DNA from: Parafrankia discariae
Lineage (GTDB): Bacteria > Actinomycetota > Actinomycetes > Frankiales > Frankiaceae
Direction of reading: 5' to 3'
NCBI RefSeq assembly: GCF_000373365.1
Contig: NZ_KB891230.1
Coordinates: 93,975-157,974 of the forward strand
Length of the DNA stretch: 64,000 bases
The translations under genes were made by a program, and so were the position numbers. Below are positions 34,029 to 42,559 of this stretch, in pieces. The notes below the pieces were generated by a model, which did no database searches, was not told where the DNA came from, and worked only from the letters and a program-made list of their open reading frames with translations. Numbering within the stretch: position 1 is the first letter of the stretch; each line of letters starts with the position of its first letter.

Positions 34029-35959
34029 CACCGCGCGCTGCCCAGCGGTGCGCCGTCCACTGCCACCCCGTTCGCCGTCATCCCGTTCGTGGCCGCTCCG
34101 TTCGTGGCCGCTCCGTTCGTCGGCACCCCGTCGGCCGGGGCGCCGTCCACCGGCACGGCGTCGGCCCGTGCCCCGTTCGCCGCTGTTCCGTTCGCGGTGG
34201 TTCCGTTAGCCCTCGTCCCGTTCGCGTGCGCGACGGCGACGTCCCGGGCGGGTTCGCGCGGGACGGGTTCCACGTCGAGGTCGTGGTTGTCGGGGGACGG
34301 GTCCGCGCCGTTCATGCCCAGGGTCACCCGCTCCCGGAGGGCCTGCGCGATGACCTCCTCCGTGGTCTGCGGGCCGAACGGCTCCAGCCGGTACTTGCCG
34401 AGCTTGTCCGCGTCGGCCAGCGGAACCGGGTAGACGCCGTCGAAGCAGGCCCGGCACAGCGCGTCGGCCGGCTGCCCGGAGGCCTCCACCAGCTCGTCCA
34501 GGGAGACGTAGGCGAGTGAGTCGGCACCCAGCGACCGCCTGATGTCCTCCACCCCGAGGCCGCTGGCGATCAGCTCGTCGCGGGTGGCGAAGTCGATGCC
34601 GTAGAAACAGGGCCACCGCACCGGGGGAGACGAGATCCGCACGTGCACCTCGGTCGCCCCGGCCTCGCGCAGCATCCGCACCAGCGCCCGCTGGGTGTTG
34701 CCGCGCACGATCGAATCGTCCACGACGACGAGCCGGCGGCCCTCGATGACGTCGCGCAACGGATTCAGCTTGAGCCGGATGCCCCGCTGGCGGATGGTCT
34801 GCGACGGCTGGATGAACGTCCGTCCGACGTAGGAGTTCTTGACCAGGCCCTCACCGAACGGGATGCCGGACGCCTCGGCGAAACCGACCGCGGCCGGCAC
34901 GCCGGACTGCGGGACCGGGATCACCAGGTCGGCCTCGGCCGGTGCCTCCCGGGCCAGCCGCCGGCCCACCTCGACCCGGGTGGCGTGCACCGACCGGCCG
35001 CCGATCGACGTGTCCGGGCGGGCGAGGTAGACGTACTCGAACAGGCAGACATGCCGGTCGGCCTGGGCGAACGTGAGCGAGCGCGGGCCGTCCGCGTCGA
35101 TGACGACGAACTCGCCGGGCTCGATCTCGCGGACGAAGCGGGCGCCCACGATGTCGAGCGCCGCGGTCTCACTGGCGACGATCCACGCGCCCTCCGGCCG
35201 GTCGTCGAGCCGGCCCAGCACCAGCGGATGGATGCCGTGCGGGTCGCGCGCCGCGTACAGGGTCGAGGCGTCCGCGAACGCCAGCGAGAAGGCGCCCGCC
35301 AGCCGGGGCAGGACGTCCAGCGCGGCATCGACCAGGGTCGGGCCGGGATGCGCGGCGAGCATCGCGGTGATCAGGTCGGAGTCGGTGGTGGCGCCCTGGC
35401 CGCCGACGCTGTCGCCGAGCGATCCGGCCAGCTCGACGATGTTCGTCAGGTTGCCGTTGTGGCCGAGCGCGATCGGCCCGCCGAACCCCGCCGTCCGGTA
35501 GGACGGCTGGGCGTTCTCCCAGGTGGACGAGCCGGTGGTCGAGTACCGGGTGTGCCCGACGGCCACGTGCCCCGACAGGCTGGACAGGGTGATCTCGTCG
35601 AAGACCTGGGCGACCAGGCCCAGCTCCTTGAACACGACGACGGTGCGGCCGTCGCCGACCGCCATCCCGGCCGCCTCCTGGCCGCGGTGCTGGAGGGCGT
35701 AGAGGCCGTAGTAGGTGAGGTTCGCCACGTCCTCCCCGGGCGCCCAGACACCGAAGACGCCACAGGCGTCGCGCGGGCCCGGATCGTCGTCGAGGAGATC
35801 GCTGTCGTGCGGACCGCCGGGGAGGTCACGGGGGTCGCCGGGGAGGTCACGAAGGAGAGAACCGTCGCGACGGCGGCCGTCGCGGGACTGCGGCGGGCGG
35901 CGGACGGACGTCGACTCCCGGCGAGCTGCGGGGTCGTCGCTGTGGGCGACGTGTGGCAC
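34025..35959 (-). CDS. purF: Amidophosphoribosyltransferase PurF with pentapeptide-repeat tail
   Basis: PurF makes phosphoribosylamine from PRPP and glutamine, the first committed step of purine synthesis. The 644-residue protein has a 65-residue leader, then C66 in DACGVFGV, the glutamine nucleophile exposed after leader cleavage. The glutaminase segments HNGNLTN and TDSD follow, as does the PRPP loop VVDDSIVRGNT. Cysteines in CRACFDG may belong to the [4Fe-4S] cluster site of this type. Residues 578-642 are 13 pentapeptide repeats (x-A/T-N/D-G-x), absent from ordinary PurF. The GTG at 35959 has AGGAGA upstream. The purine operon here is purF-purM. Confidence 0.96.
   Translation of the reverse strand: MPHVAHSDDPAARRESTSVRRPPQSRDGRRRDGSLLRDLPGDPRDLPGGPHDSDLLDDDPGPRDACGVFGVWAPGEDVANLTYYGLYALQHRGQEAAGMAVGDGRTVVVFKELGLVAQVFDEITLSSLSGHVAVGHTRYSTTGSSTWENAQPSYRTAGFGGPIALGHNGNLTNIVELAGSLGDSVGGQGATTDSDLITAMLAAHPGPTLVDAALDVLPRLAGAFSLAFADASTLYAARDPHGIHPLVLGRLDDRPEGAWIVASETAALDIVGARFVREIEPGEFVVIDADGPRSLTFAQADRHVCLFEYVYLARPDTSIGGRSVHATRVEVGRRLAREAPAEADLVIPVPQSGVPAAVGFAEASGIPFGEGLVKNSYVGRTFIQPSQTIRQRGIRLKLNPLRDVIEGRRLVVVDDSIVRGNTQRALVRMLREAGATEVHVRISSPPVRWPCFYGIDFATRDELIASGLGVEDIRRSLGADSLAYVSLDELVEASGQPADALCRACFDGVYPVPLADADKLGKYRLEPFGPQTTEEVIAQALRERVTLGMNGADPSPDNHDLDVEPVPREPARDVAVAHANGTRANGTTANGTAANGARADAVPVDGAPADGVPTNGAATNGAATNGMTANGVAVDGAPLGSARW
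34034..34228 (-). repeat. 15-bp repeats encoding a 13-unit pentapeptide tail of PurF
   Basis: Thirteen in-frame 15-bp units code for degenerate x-A/T-N/D-G-x pentads at the end of purF. Some units are almost identical at DNA level (gttcgtggccgctcc occurs twice in a row), indicating recent duplication. Confidence 0.9.
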
Positions 35960-36242
35960 CAGGTCTCCTAGAGAGGTCAGGGTGACCGAGATGTCGGGAG
36001 GAACGGGTCGGGTTCAAGGCGATGTCGTGACACCCCCGGGCACGACGACGCTCACATCAACCGACAGTCACGGGAAGCACCCCGGGACCACCCGACGTTC
36101 ACGCCCGCCCTCGACTCCCCACATAACCAACGCTAGCAGCGGGGACGCCGATCGGCCGGTCGAGCGCGATCTCCCCCGTCACGCGACACAGAGGTCACGG
36201 AGAAAACACGACAAACACGCACACCGGCGCGCCCCATCGCGA

Positions 36243-37037
36243 TCAGGTGAGCAGCGGCAGCAGGAAGCGCAGGTCGGCCCGCTCACCGCTGGCGCGGATC
36301 CGGCCGTCGGCGAGCGCCGTCCCCCAGGCCAGCCGGCCCGTCGCCACCAGGACGAACGCGGCCGGGTCGGCCTCGACGACGTTCGGCGGGGTACCGCGGG
36401 TGTGCCGCGGCCCCTCGACGATCTGTACGGCGGCGAAAGGGGGCACCCGCAGTTCCACGGCGTGCCCCGGAGCACGCTGGGCGAGCGTCGACGTGAACAG
36501 CCGCACGACGGCCTTCAGCGCGGGGCGGGCCGGGGGCACGCCCAGGTCCAGGCCGTGGACGACCGCCTCCACCACCCGGGTGAGCAGAAACTCACCCAGC
36601 GACGGGGGCCCACCCGGGGTGATCACCGGACGGTCGGCGATCCCGTCCGGTGGGACGCGGGCCAGGTCCGCCGCGGCTGCCGTGACGGCGGCGCGGAAGG
36701 CCGCGCGCACCGCCTCCGGCGCCGGTCCCCCGGCCGGGTCGGGCGCCGGGTCGGCGCGCAGCGCGGCGCTCAGGGCGAGCGCGGAGTGCGCGATGTGCGT
36801 CACGAGCTCTGCGGTCGTCCAGCCGGGCAGCGCGCTCGGGGCCGCGAACGCCTCGTCGGGGAGCCCGTCGAGGCGGTCGGAGATCGCCTTCCACTGCTCC
36901 TCCAGGGCACCCGGCAGCGCCGGATCGAAGCCCGCCGCGCCGCCGCGCCCCCCGCGCCGCGCCGGCCCGCCCCGCCCCGCGCGCCCCCGCGCACCGCCGT
37001 CCCGCGGACCGCCGTCCCGCCCATCGCCTCGTGTCAC
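36243..37037 (-). CDS. Maleylpyruvate-isomerase/sterol-carrier-like protein
   Basis: This 264-residue protein starts with the GTG at 37037, supported by GGGGAGA 7 bases upstream. After a Gly/Arg-rich leader, residues about 40-120 show the DinB/MDMPI-like helical pattern (WKAISDRLDGLPDEAF, SALPGWTTAELVTHIAHSAL), with the His typical of mycothiol-dependent maleylpyruvate isomerase relatives. The C-terminal 110 residues look like an SCP2-type domain ending ASGERADLRFLLPLL. A sterol-carrier family protein beside purF is common in actinomycetes. The gene is divergent from the Hsp90-like ATPase gene by 180 bp. The biochemical role is unknown. Confidence 0.82.
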   Translation of the reverse strand: MTRGDGRDGGPRDGGARGRAGRGGPARRGGRGGAAGFDPALPGALEEQWKAISDRLDGLPDEAFAAPSALPGWTTAELVTHIAHSALALSAALRADPAPDPAGGPAPEAVRAAFRAAVTAAAADLARVPPDGIADRPVITPGGPPSLGEFLLTRVVEAVVHGLDLGVPPARPALKAVVRLFTSTLAQRAPGHAVELRVPPFAAVQIVEGPRHTRGTPPNVVEADPAAFVLVATGRLAWGTALADGRIRASGERADLRFLLPLLT

Positions 37038-37217
37038 CGGACCGGTCTCCCCTCTCCCCGCCCGCGGCTCCCCCGGTCGCCGCTGTCCCACCGCCACCCC
37101 ACCACCGGCCAACACGGCGGTCGCGGGCGGCGGGCCGCCGCCCGGGTGGCGTCGTTCGGGGCTCCGGCCGCGGCACCCCTGCCGCTCGCCCGTCCCGCCG
37201 CGGACGAGGATGAGGCC

Positions 37218-40200
37218 GTGGATGCCACCCCGTTCGACACCGCGGCGCTTCGGGCACGTGTCATCGAGGCGTGGGCCGCCTCCGCGAGCCGCTTCCGGGA
37301 GGACGCGAACGCCGAGGAGGACGCCGCGCTCGGCGCCTACCGGGACCGCCTGCTCGTCGAGCTCCTCCAGAACGCGGTCGACGCCGCGGCCGCCGCCGGT
37401 GTGCCGGCAAAGGTACACATCCGGCTCACGGCGGAGCGGCACCCGCACGGCGGCCCGGGCGGGCTGCTCGAGGTGGCGAACACCGGTGCCCCGCTGACCG
37501 CGGCCGGCGTCGAGGCCCTGTCGACACTGCGGGCGTCCGCGAAGCGCGACGTGCGGGCCGTCGGCCGCTTCGGCGCCGGCTTCGCCGCGGTCCTCGCCGT
37601 GACGGACACGCCGTCGATCATCTCCAGGGTGCCCTCGGGCGCGGGATGGCGCGGGGTGGAGTGGTCGCGCGGGCGCACCGCCGACCTGGTCGTCGCGACG
37701 GGCGCGGACGCGCTGCGCCGCGAGCTCGACCGCCGCGCCGGCGCGGTGCCCGTCCTGCGCCTGCCCTTCGACCTCACCGGGACGGCGTCCGGGCCCGGCG
37801 ACGGGTTCGACACCGTTGTCCGGCTGCCGCTGCGAGACCCGGCGGCGGCGGCCACGGCACGCGAGCTCATCGCCGCGTTCGACCCCACGCTGCCCCTCGT
37901 GCTGCCCGGACTCGAGGAGATCGTCGTCGAGGTGGACGGCGACGTCCGGACCCACCGGTGCGCCTGGGAGCCGGCGCGGCCCGGGCCGGACGGAACCGAT
38001 CTCGAGATCGCCACCGTCGACGGCACCCGGTGGCTCGGCTGTGTCCGCCGCGGCTCGATCCCGCCCGGGCTGCTCGCCGACCGCCCGGTCGAGGAACGGG
38101 ACCGGACCACCTACAACGCCCGGGTGATGATCCCGGACGGCGGCTGGCCCGCCGAGGTGGCGCGGGTGGTGCGGGCACCGCAGCCGACCGACGAGGCCGT
38201 CGGCCTGCCCGCGCTGATCAGCGTCGACCTGCCGCTCGACCCGTCCCGACGGCACACCGTGTCCGGGCCGCTGCGGGACTGGCTCACCGACCGGCTCGCC
38301 GACACGGTCGTCGCGCTGGCCACCCATCTCGCCACCGCCGACCTCGCCACCATTAATCCGGCCACCGATAACCCGGCCGCCGGTAATCCGGCCACCGACC
38401 GACTGGCCGCCGGCCATCCGGTGCCCGATCCCCTCAGCGTCCTGGACCTGGTGCCGACCGGGCTGCCCCGCGGCGAGGTGGACGGCCGGCTGCGCGACCA
38501 CCTGCTCGCGCTGCTGCCGGACGCCCCCGTCCTGCCCGGCGGCCGCCGCGGCCGGGACTGCCTCGTCCTGGACCTCGGCCCGGCCACCGACGCCGTCACC
38601 GACCTGCTGCGCGCGGGTGCCGACCCGGACCCGGGCCTGGACCCGACTACGGCCACGGACCTGACGGACCCGGAGCTGACCGACCTCGGCGCGCCGGGGC
38701 GGGCCGGCGGGTCCGCGGCCGACGACGCGGTGCTCGACGGGCTGCTGCCGGCCGAGTTCGCCACCCGGCGCCGCCGGCCCGCCCTCGACCTGCTGGGCGT
38801 CCGCCGGCTGGACACCGGGGCGGTCGTCGAGGTCCTGCGCGGCCTGCGGCGGGCGCCGTCCTGGTGGGCCGGGCTGTACCCGCTGTTGCTGACCGCGCCC
38901 GACCGGGACGCGCTGGGCGCGCTGCCGGTGCCGGTCGTGGTCGTGCCCGACGCCGACGACCTCGGCCCCCCGCCCGCCTTCGCCGGCGCCGATCCGTCCA
39001 CCGGGACCGGACCGGACGGGGATGGAACGGCTCCGGAGACACCGCTCAGTCGGATGGTCACCGGGCCGCGCGGCGCGCTGCTGCCCACTCCCGATCTGGA
39101 TGTGGTGGCCCTGGCCCGTTCCGGGCTGCCACTGCGCGTCGTCCATCCCGACGCGTGCGCGGGCCCGGCCCGCGACGCGCTGCGGACCCTGGGCGCCGCG
39201 GAGGGCACACCGCCCGGGGTGCTGCGGGACCCGGCGGTGCGCGAGGCCGTCACCCAGGCCGACCCCGACGACGACCCCGCCGAGCTGGACGCCCTCGGCG
39301 CCGCCGTGCTCGCGCTGGTCCGCGCGATCGTCCCGCACGAGCACACCGCTCACCCGGAGCGGGAGACGTCCACCCTGGCCCACCCGGAGCAGGAGACGTC
39401 CGCCCTGCCGTCGTGGCTGGGTGGGCTGCTGCTCCCGGAACAGGGCGGTGGCTTCGCGCCCGCGTCCGAGCTGGTCATCACCGATGGACCACTCGACCGT
39501 CTGCTCGCCGAGGACGCGCCGTTCGGTGCCCTGGACCGACGGCTGAGCGCCATCTGGCCGGACCATGTTCTCGAAGCCGTCGGTGTCCTGCGGACCTTCG
39601 GAGTCCTGTACGCGTCGGACGTGACCGTCGATCCGGACGAGCCCGTGCTGTTCGAGCTGGACGACAGCGACACCTGGGCGGACGACGTCCACGACCGCGC
39701 CGACCAGGCGGGGGAAGCGGGAGCGCACGGCCTGCCTGGGGCACCGCGGGTGGTGCGGCACTTCGCGGCCGTCCGCGACCTTGAGCTCGTCGACCCGGAC
39801 GCCTGGCCCGAGGCACTCGCGGAACTCGCCCGGCCGCCCCTGCGCCAGGTGGTCCTCGGCGCGGAGCCGTCGTACACCCGCTGGTGGCTGGCCCGGCACG
39901 CGCTGCTGCCGGTGGACGGGGACCCGGACACCCGGCTCCCCCCGGGCGAGCTCGTCCTGCCCGGCGCCGACCCGCTGCTGACCGGCCTGTTCGCGCCGGC
40001 CGCGCCGCTGCCGGGCGTGGACCCGGAGCTGCTGCGCCGGCTCGGCTGCCGGCTCACCCTCGACGACGTGCTCACCGACCCGGACGCGGTCATCGACCTG
40101 TTGGACCGGCTCGGCGACGCCGACCGCGGGATCGGCTGGCCGGCGGCCCGGACGCTCTACCTGGCCGCAGTGAGCGCGGCCGGCCTGCTCGGCACCGACC

Positions 40201-40925
40201 CGTCCGGCGCGGTCGGCCCACGGCTCGACCCGCCGCTGACCGTGCGCACCCCCACCGGGGTGTTCCGCTCCGCCGACGTGGTGGTCGTGGACGCGCCGGA
40301 CCTGCTCGAGGTGATCGGCGCCGACCGTCCCGCGCTGCGACTGCCACTGGACCGCGCCGCCGAGGCCGCGCACGTGCTCGGGCTGCGGCTCGCCTCCGAG
40401 CTGTCCGACTTCGCCGTACTGGACGAATCCGCTGGACCGGCCGAGTCCGCCGCACTGGATCGGTCAGCTGGACCGGGCGGGTCCGCTGTTCTGGTCGACA
40501 GCGCCGCCCGGGCCGGCTGCGCCACGGCGGACGGCCCCGTGACGAGGACCGTCATGGTGGCCGGCAACGCGGTCGTCGTCGGGAGCGCCGCTCCGGCCGG
40601 GGGCACGGACACCCCGGACCCGCTCGACGGGGTGGACCTGGCCGCGGTGCCCGGCGCCGCCCGTCCACTCGTCGCGCGCTACCGGGTCCACCCCGAACTG
40701 TGGACAGCGAGCCTGGACGGCGGGCGGGTCCGGGTCCCGTGGCGGGTGGTCGGCGGCATCGGCGGTGAGATCCACGTCGACGCCGAGGCCGGCACGGACG
40801 CGCTCGCCCGGGCGCTGGCCTGGCGGGCCGGCCGGTGGGAGCGCCGGCATGGACTGGCCGCCGCGCTGCGGGACCCCGACGGCGCCGGCCGCCGCCAGGC
40901 CGAGGACGACCTCGACGATCTCTGA
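37218..40925 (+). CDS. Sacsin/Hsp90-type ATPase domain protein
   Basis: This 1,235-residue protein has an N-terminal GHKL ATPase domain. LLVELLQNAVDAAAAAG (about 51-67) supplies the Glu/Asn of the Bergerat fold, LEVANTGAPLT (about 85-95) the second motif, and VGRFGAGFAAVLAV (about 113-126) the glycine-rich lid. This is the sacsin N-terminal nucleotide-binding type found in large actinobacterial proteins. The GTG at 37218 has GAGG upstream. The remaining 900 residues are not assigned to known domains and contain Asp/Pro/Ala repeats (near 368-395 and 1060-1100). Ubiquity in streptomycete purF neighbourhoods suggests a housekeeping chaperone-like role, unproven. Confidence 0.85.
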   Translation: MDATPFDTAALRARVIEAWAASASRFREDANAEEDAALGAYRDRLLVELLQNAVDAAAAAGVPAKVHIRLTAERHPHGGPGGLLEVANTGAPLTAAGVEALSTLRASAKRDVRAVGRFGAGFAAVLAVTDTPSIISRVPSGAGWRGVEWSRGRTADLVVATGADALRRELDRRAGAVPVLRLPFDLTGTASGPGDGFDTVVRLPLRDPAAAATARELIAAFDPTLPLVLPGLEEIVVEVDGDVRTHRCAWEPARPGPDGTDLEIATVDGTRWLGCVRRGSIPPGLLADRPVEERDRTTYNARVMIPDGGWPAEVARVVRAPQPTDEAVGLPALISVDLPLDPSRRHTVSGPLRDWLTDRLADTVVALATHLATADLATINPATDNPAAGNPATDRLAAGHPVPDPLSVLDLVPTGLPRGEVDGRLRDHLLALLPDAPVLPGGRRGRDCLVLDLGPATDAVTDLLRAGADPDPGLDPTTATDLTDPELTDLGAPGRAGGSAADDAVLDGLLPAEFATRRRRPALDLLGVRRLDTGAVVEVLRGLRRAPSWWAGLYPLLLTAPDRDALGALPVPVVVVPDADDLGPPPAFAGADPSTGTGPDGDGTAPETPLSRMVTGPRGALLPTPDLDVVALARSGLPLRVVHPDACAGPARDALRTLGAAEGTPPGVLRDPAVREAVTQADPDDDPAELDALGAAVLALVRAIVPHEHTAHPERETSTLAHPEQETSALPSWLGGLLLPEQGGGFAPASELVITDGPLDRLLAEDAPFGALDRRLSAIWPDHVLEAVGVLRTFGVLYASDVTVDPDEPVLFELDDSDTWADDVHDRADQAGEAGAHGLPGAPRVVRHFAAVRDLELVDPDAWPEALAELARPPLRQVVLGAEPSYTRWWLARHALLPVDGDPDTRLPPGELVLPGADPLLTGLFAPAAPLPGVDPELLRRLGCRLTLDDVLTDPDAVIDLLDRLGDADRGIGWPAARTLYLAAVSAAGLLGTDPSGAVGPRLDPPLTVRTPTGVFRSADVVVVDAPDLLEVIGADRPALRLPLDRAAEAAHVLGLRLASELSDFAVLDESAGPAESAALDRSAGPGGSAVLVDSAARAGCATADGPVTRTVMVAGNAVVVGSAAPAGGTDTPDPLDGVDLAAVPGAARPLVARYRVHPELWTASLDGGRVRVPWRVVGGIGGEIHVDAEAGTDALARALAWRAGRWERRHGLAAALRDPDGAGRRQAEDDLDDL

Positions 40926-40986
40926 CCCCCGGCCCTCGCCCGGTGGCGGGCACCGCCCGGTCGTACCACCGAACGGACGCGGTGCC

Positions 40987-41047
40987 CAGTCGGCCGTTGC
41001 GCTCAGTCGGCCGTTGCGCTCAGTCGGCCGTTACGCTCAGTCGGCCG
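40987..41047. repeat. 17-bp tandem repeat, 3.6 copies
   Basis: Copies of cagtcggccgttgcgct start at 40987, 41004, 41021 (one change) and 41038 (partial). The array runs into the stop codon and last codons of the DUF2530 gene. Confidence 0.92.
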
Positions 41048-41312
41048 CGGTGGAGGCGGCGGCCGCGCGCAGCCGGTTCCGGCGCCGCACCACGACCCAC
41101 AGGCCCATGAGCCCGAGCCCGAAACCGACCGCCGCCGTCGCGATCCACCAGAGCCGGCCGTCCGCCCGCAGGTCGTCAGCGAACGGGATCATGACCAGCA
41201 GGGCGATCAGCCACAGGACGGTGCCGACCGCGACGGAGCGGACGCCGTCGTAGGGCAGCGGACGCAGTTCCGCCACATCCGGCTCGGCCTGGTCACCCGC
41301 TTGTGTGCTCAT
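41037..41312 (-). CDS. DUF2530 membrane protein
   Basis: This 91-residue protein matches DUF2530, a small actinobacterial family. Two transmembrane helices are evident (about residues 29-46 and 55-76), followed by a basic VVRRRNRLRA tail, so the N- and C-termini probably face the cytoplasm. The family motif ELRPLPYDGVRSVAVGT is present near residues 15-31. The last codons are built from the 17-bp repeat. The role is unknown. Confidence 0.9.
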   Translation of the reverse strand: MSTQAGDQAEPDVAELRPLPYDGVRSVAVGTVLWLIALLVMIPFADDLRADGRLWWIATAAVGFGLGLMGLWVVVRRRNRLRAAAASTAAD

Positions 41313-41379
41313 CCGGGCCGACGCTACCGCCTTCGGACCCCCGGTCCACCGCCAACGGGTCAGCGGCCGGCGACGTGGG

Positions 41380-42330
41380 TCAGCGGCCGGCGGTCAGGGG
41401 GAGGTCACCACGGTCGAGCCACTGCGCGAACGAGGATCCCGTCAGCTCGCCGAGCAGGGCGATGTCGTCCCGGAACCGGTCGAGAACGTGTTCCCGCAGG
41501 CCGGGCGGTGGCGGCGGGCCCGGCCGGAGGGCGCGCCGCAGCTCCGCCAGCGCGGCGTCCAGCGGATCGACGGCGGTCGGCGCCGCCCTGACGACACGCG
41601 CCGTGCCGGGCTCGATCGTCGCCGGCATGAAGATCCGGTTGTCGCAGCCGAACCCGGCCGCCGGGTCTACCGCCCCGACGAACCCGCAGACGCGACGCAG
41701 GACGGCCGCGGGTTCGAGCACCAGGTCCCGGTACCGCACCAGCAGCACCTGGCTGGGCGGAAACAGGGTGTACAACCGCCGTAACTGGACGCCGTACCGG
41801 CCGAGCTCGGCGTACCGCCACCGACGGCCCCACCCGGCCGCGGCCCGCTCCTCCTCGGCGTCGAGCGCCTCGACCAGGGTCGGCAACGGCTCCAGCCCGG
41901 CCCCGCGGTGCGCGAGCCAGTCCGCGTAGGCGCGTTCCACCGGATCGCGCAGCACGGCGATCATCCGCAGGTACGGCAGGAGCTCGTGCATCCGCCGCTG
42001 GGCGGAGAACTCCGCGAGGTAGTAGGAAGTGCTCTCACCGCGCGGACGGCGCCCGTCGCCCCCCCGAAACAACGCCTCGTAGTCCGCGAGACACCAGATG
42101 TAGTTCTCGGTGGTCAGACCGGCGGTGCCGCCGGGACTGCCGGGGCTGGCGTCGCGATCGCCGCCCGAGCCAGGGAGGTCGGCGTCGTCCCGGGGGCGTC
42201 CGGAGGTCAGGAAGTAGCCCGGTTCCGCCACGGGGGACATCGCCAGGCCCAGGTGGCGGGTGAGCGCGGCATGCAGGCTCGACGTCCCGGCTTCCGGAGC
42301 CCCGATGACGATGAAATCAGGCAGCGCCAC
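41380..42330 (-). CDS. Sulfotransferase-family protein with altered PAPS loop
   Basis: Sulfotransferases move the sulfuryl group of PAPS to sugars, lipids or other acceptors. The 316-residue protein begins at the GTG at 42330, with GGAGG upstream. The 5'-phosphosulfate loop reads IGAPEAGTSSLHAAL, where position 13 is Glu in place of the usual catalytic Lys; the codon is GAA. The 3'-phosphate-binding region RMIAVLRDPVERAYADWL is typical and intact. No membrane helix is visible, although actinobacterial relatives act at the surface of glycans or glycolipids. It lies downstream of a structured leader and the flavin reductase genes. Confidence 0.87.
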   Translation of the reverse strand: MALPDFIVIGAPEAGTSSLHAALTRHLGLAMSPVAEPGYFLTSGRPRDDADLPGSGGDRDASPGSPGGTAGLTTENYIWCLADYEALFRGGDGRRPRGESTSYYLAEFSAQRRMHELLPYLRMIAVLRDPVERAYADWLAHRGAGLEPLPTLVEALDAEEERAAAGWGRRWRYAELGRYGVQLRRLYTLFPPSQVLLVRYRDLVLEPAAVLRRVCGFVGAVDPAAGFGCDNRIFMPATIEPGTARVVRAAPTAVDPLDAALAELRRALRPGPPPPPGLREHVLDRFRDDIALLGELTGSSFAQWLDRGDLPLTAGR

Positions 42331-42540
42331 GCCGGCCCCCTCCTCCGGGCGAAAACACACGCGCACCGAACACTCTAGCCCACATTCTTCACCAATTAAG
42401 TGAAGAATTGGCCGGCGCGCGGCCCGAGTGTGGCGACCAGGTGAGTCTATGGACTCATTCAGTCGCCACACTTCGCCGGAGTTCCCCCCGACTCCGGGGC
42501 CGGGGGTTTATGGGGGTTTTTGCTGGGGTTTGGGGTTGGG
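42331..42540 (-). promoter_or_regulatory. Structured region upstream of the sulfotransferase gene
   Basis: This 210-bp stretch lies upstream of the sulfotransferase gene. Stem I pairs 42427-42437 with 42462-42472 (11 bp). Within it, TGAGTC (42442-42447) pairs with GACTCA (42452-42457) through a TATG loop, leaving 4-by-4 internal bulges. A second hairpin has perfect 9-bp arms at 42384-42392 and 42400-42408 around a 7-base loop. The + strand is G-rich at 42502-42559. It may be a structured leader or two operators. Confidence 0.55.
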
Positions 42541-42559
42541 TTAGTCGTGGGGGCTGGGG
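42502..42559 (+). other. G-quadruplex-forming sequence
   Basis: Seven G runs of 3 to 5 (starting at 42502, 42512, 42525, 42532, 42538, 42549, 42556), mostly with short loops, fit a strong intrastrand G4 motif. It spans the flavin reductase stop and could affect leftward transcription of that operon. Confidence 0.7.

Noticed and set aside
36243-40373. 1,376-codon open frame on the - strand opposite the Hsp90-type gene.
   Set aside because: Only its last 265 codons (the SCP-like protein) have family support and a ribosome-binding site; the rest mirrors the true + gene.
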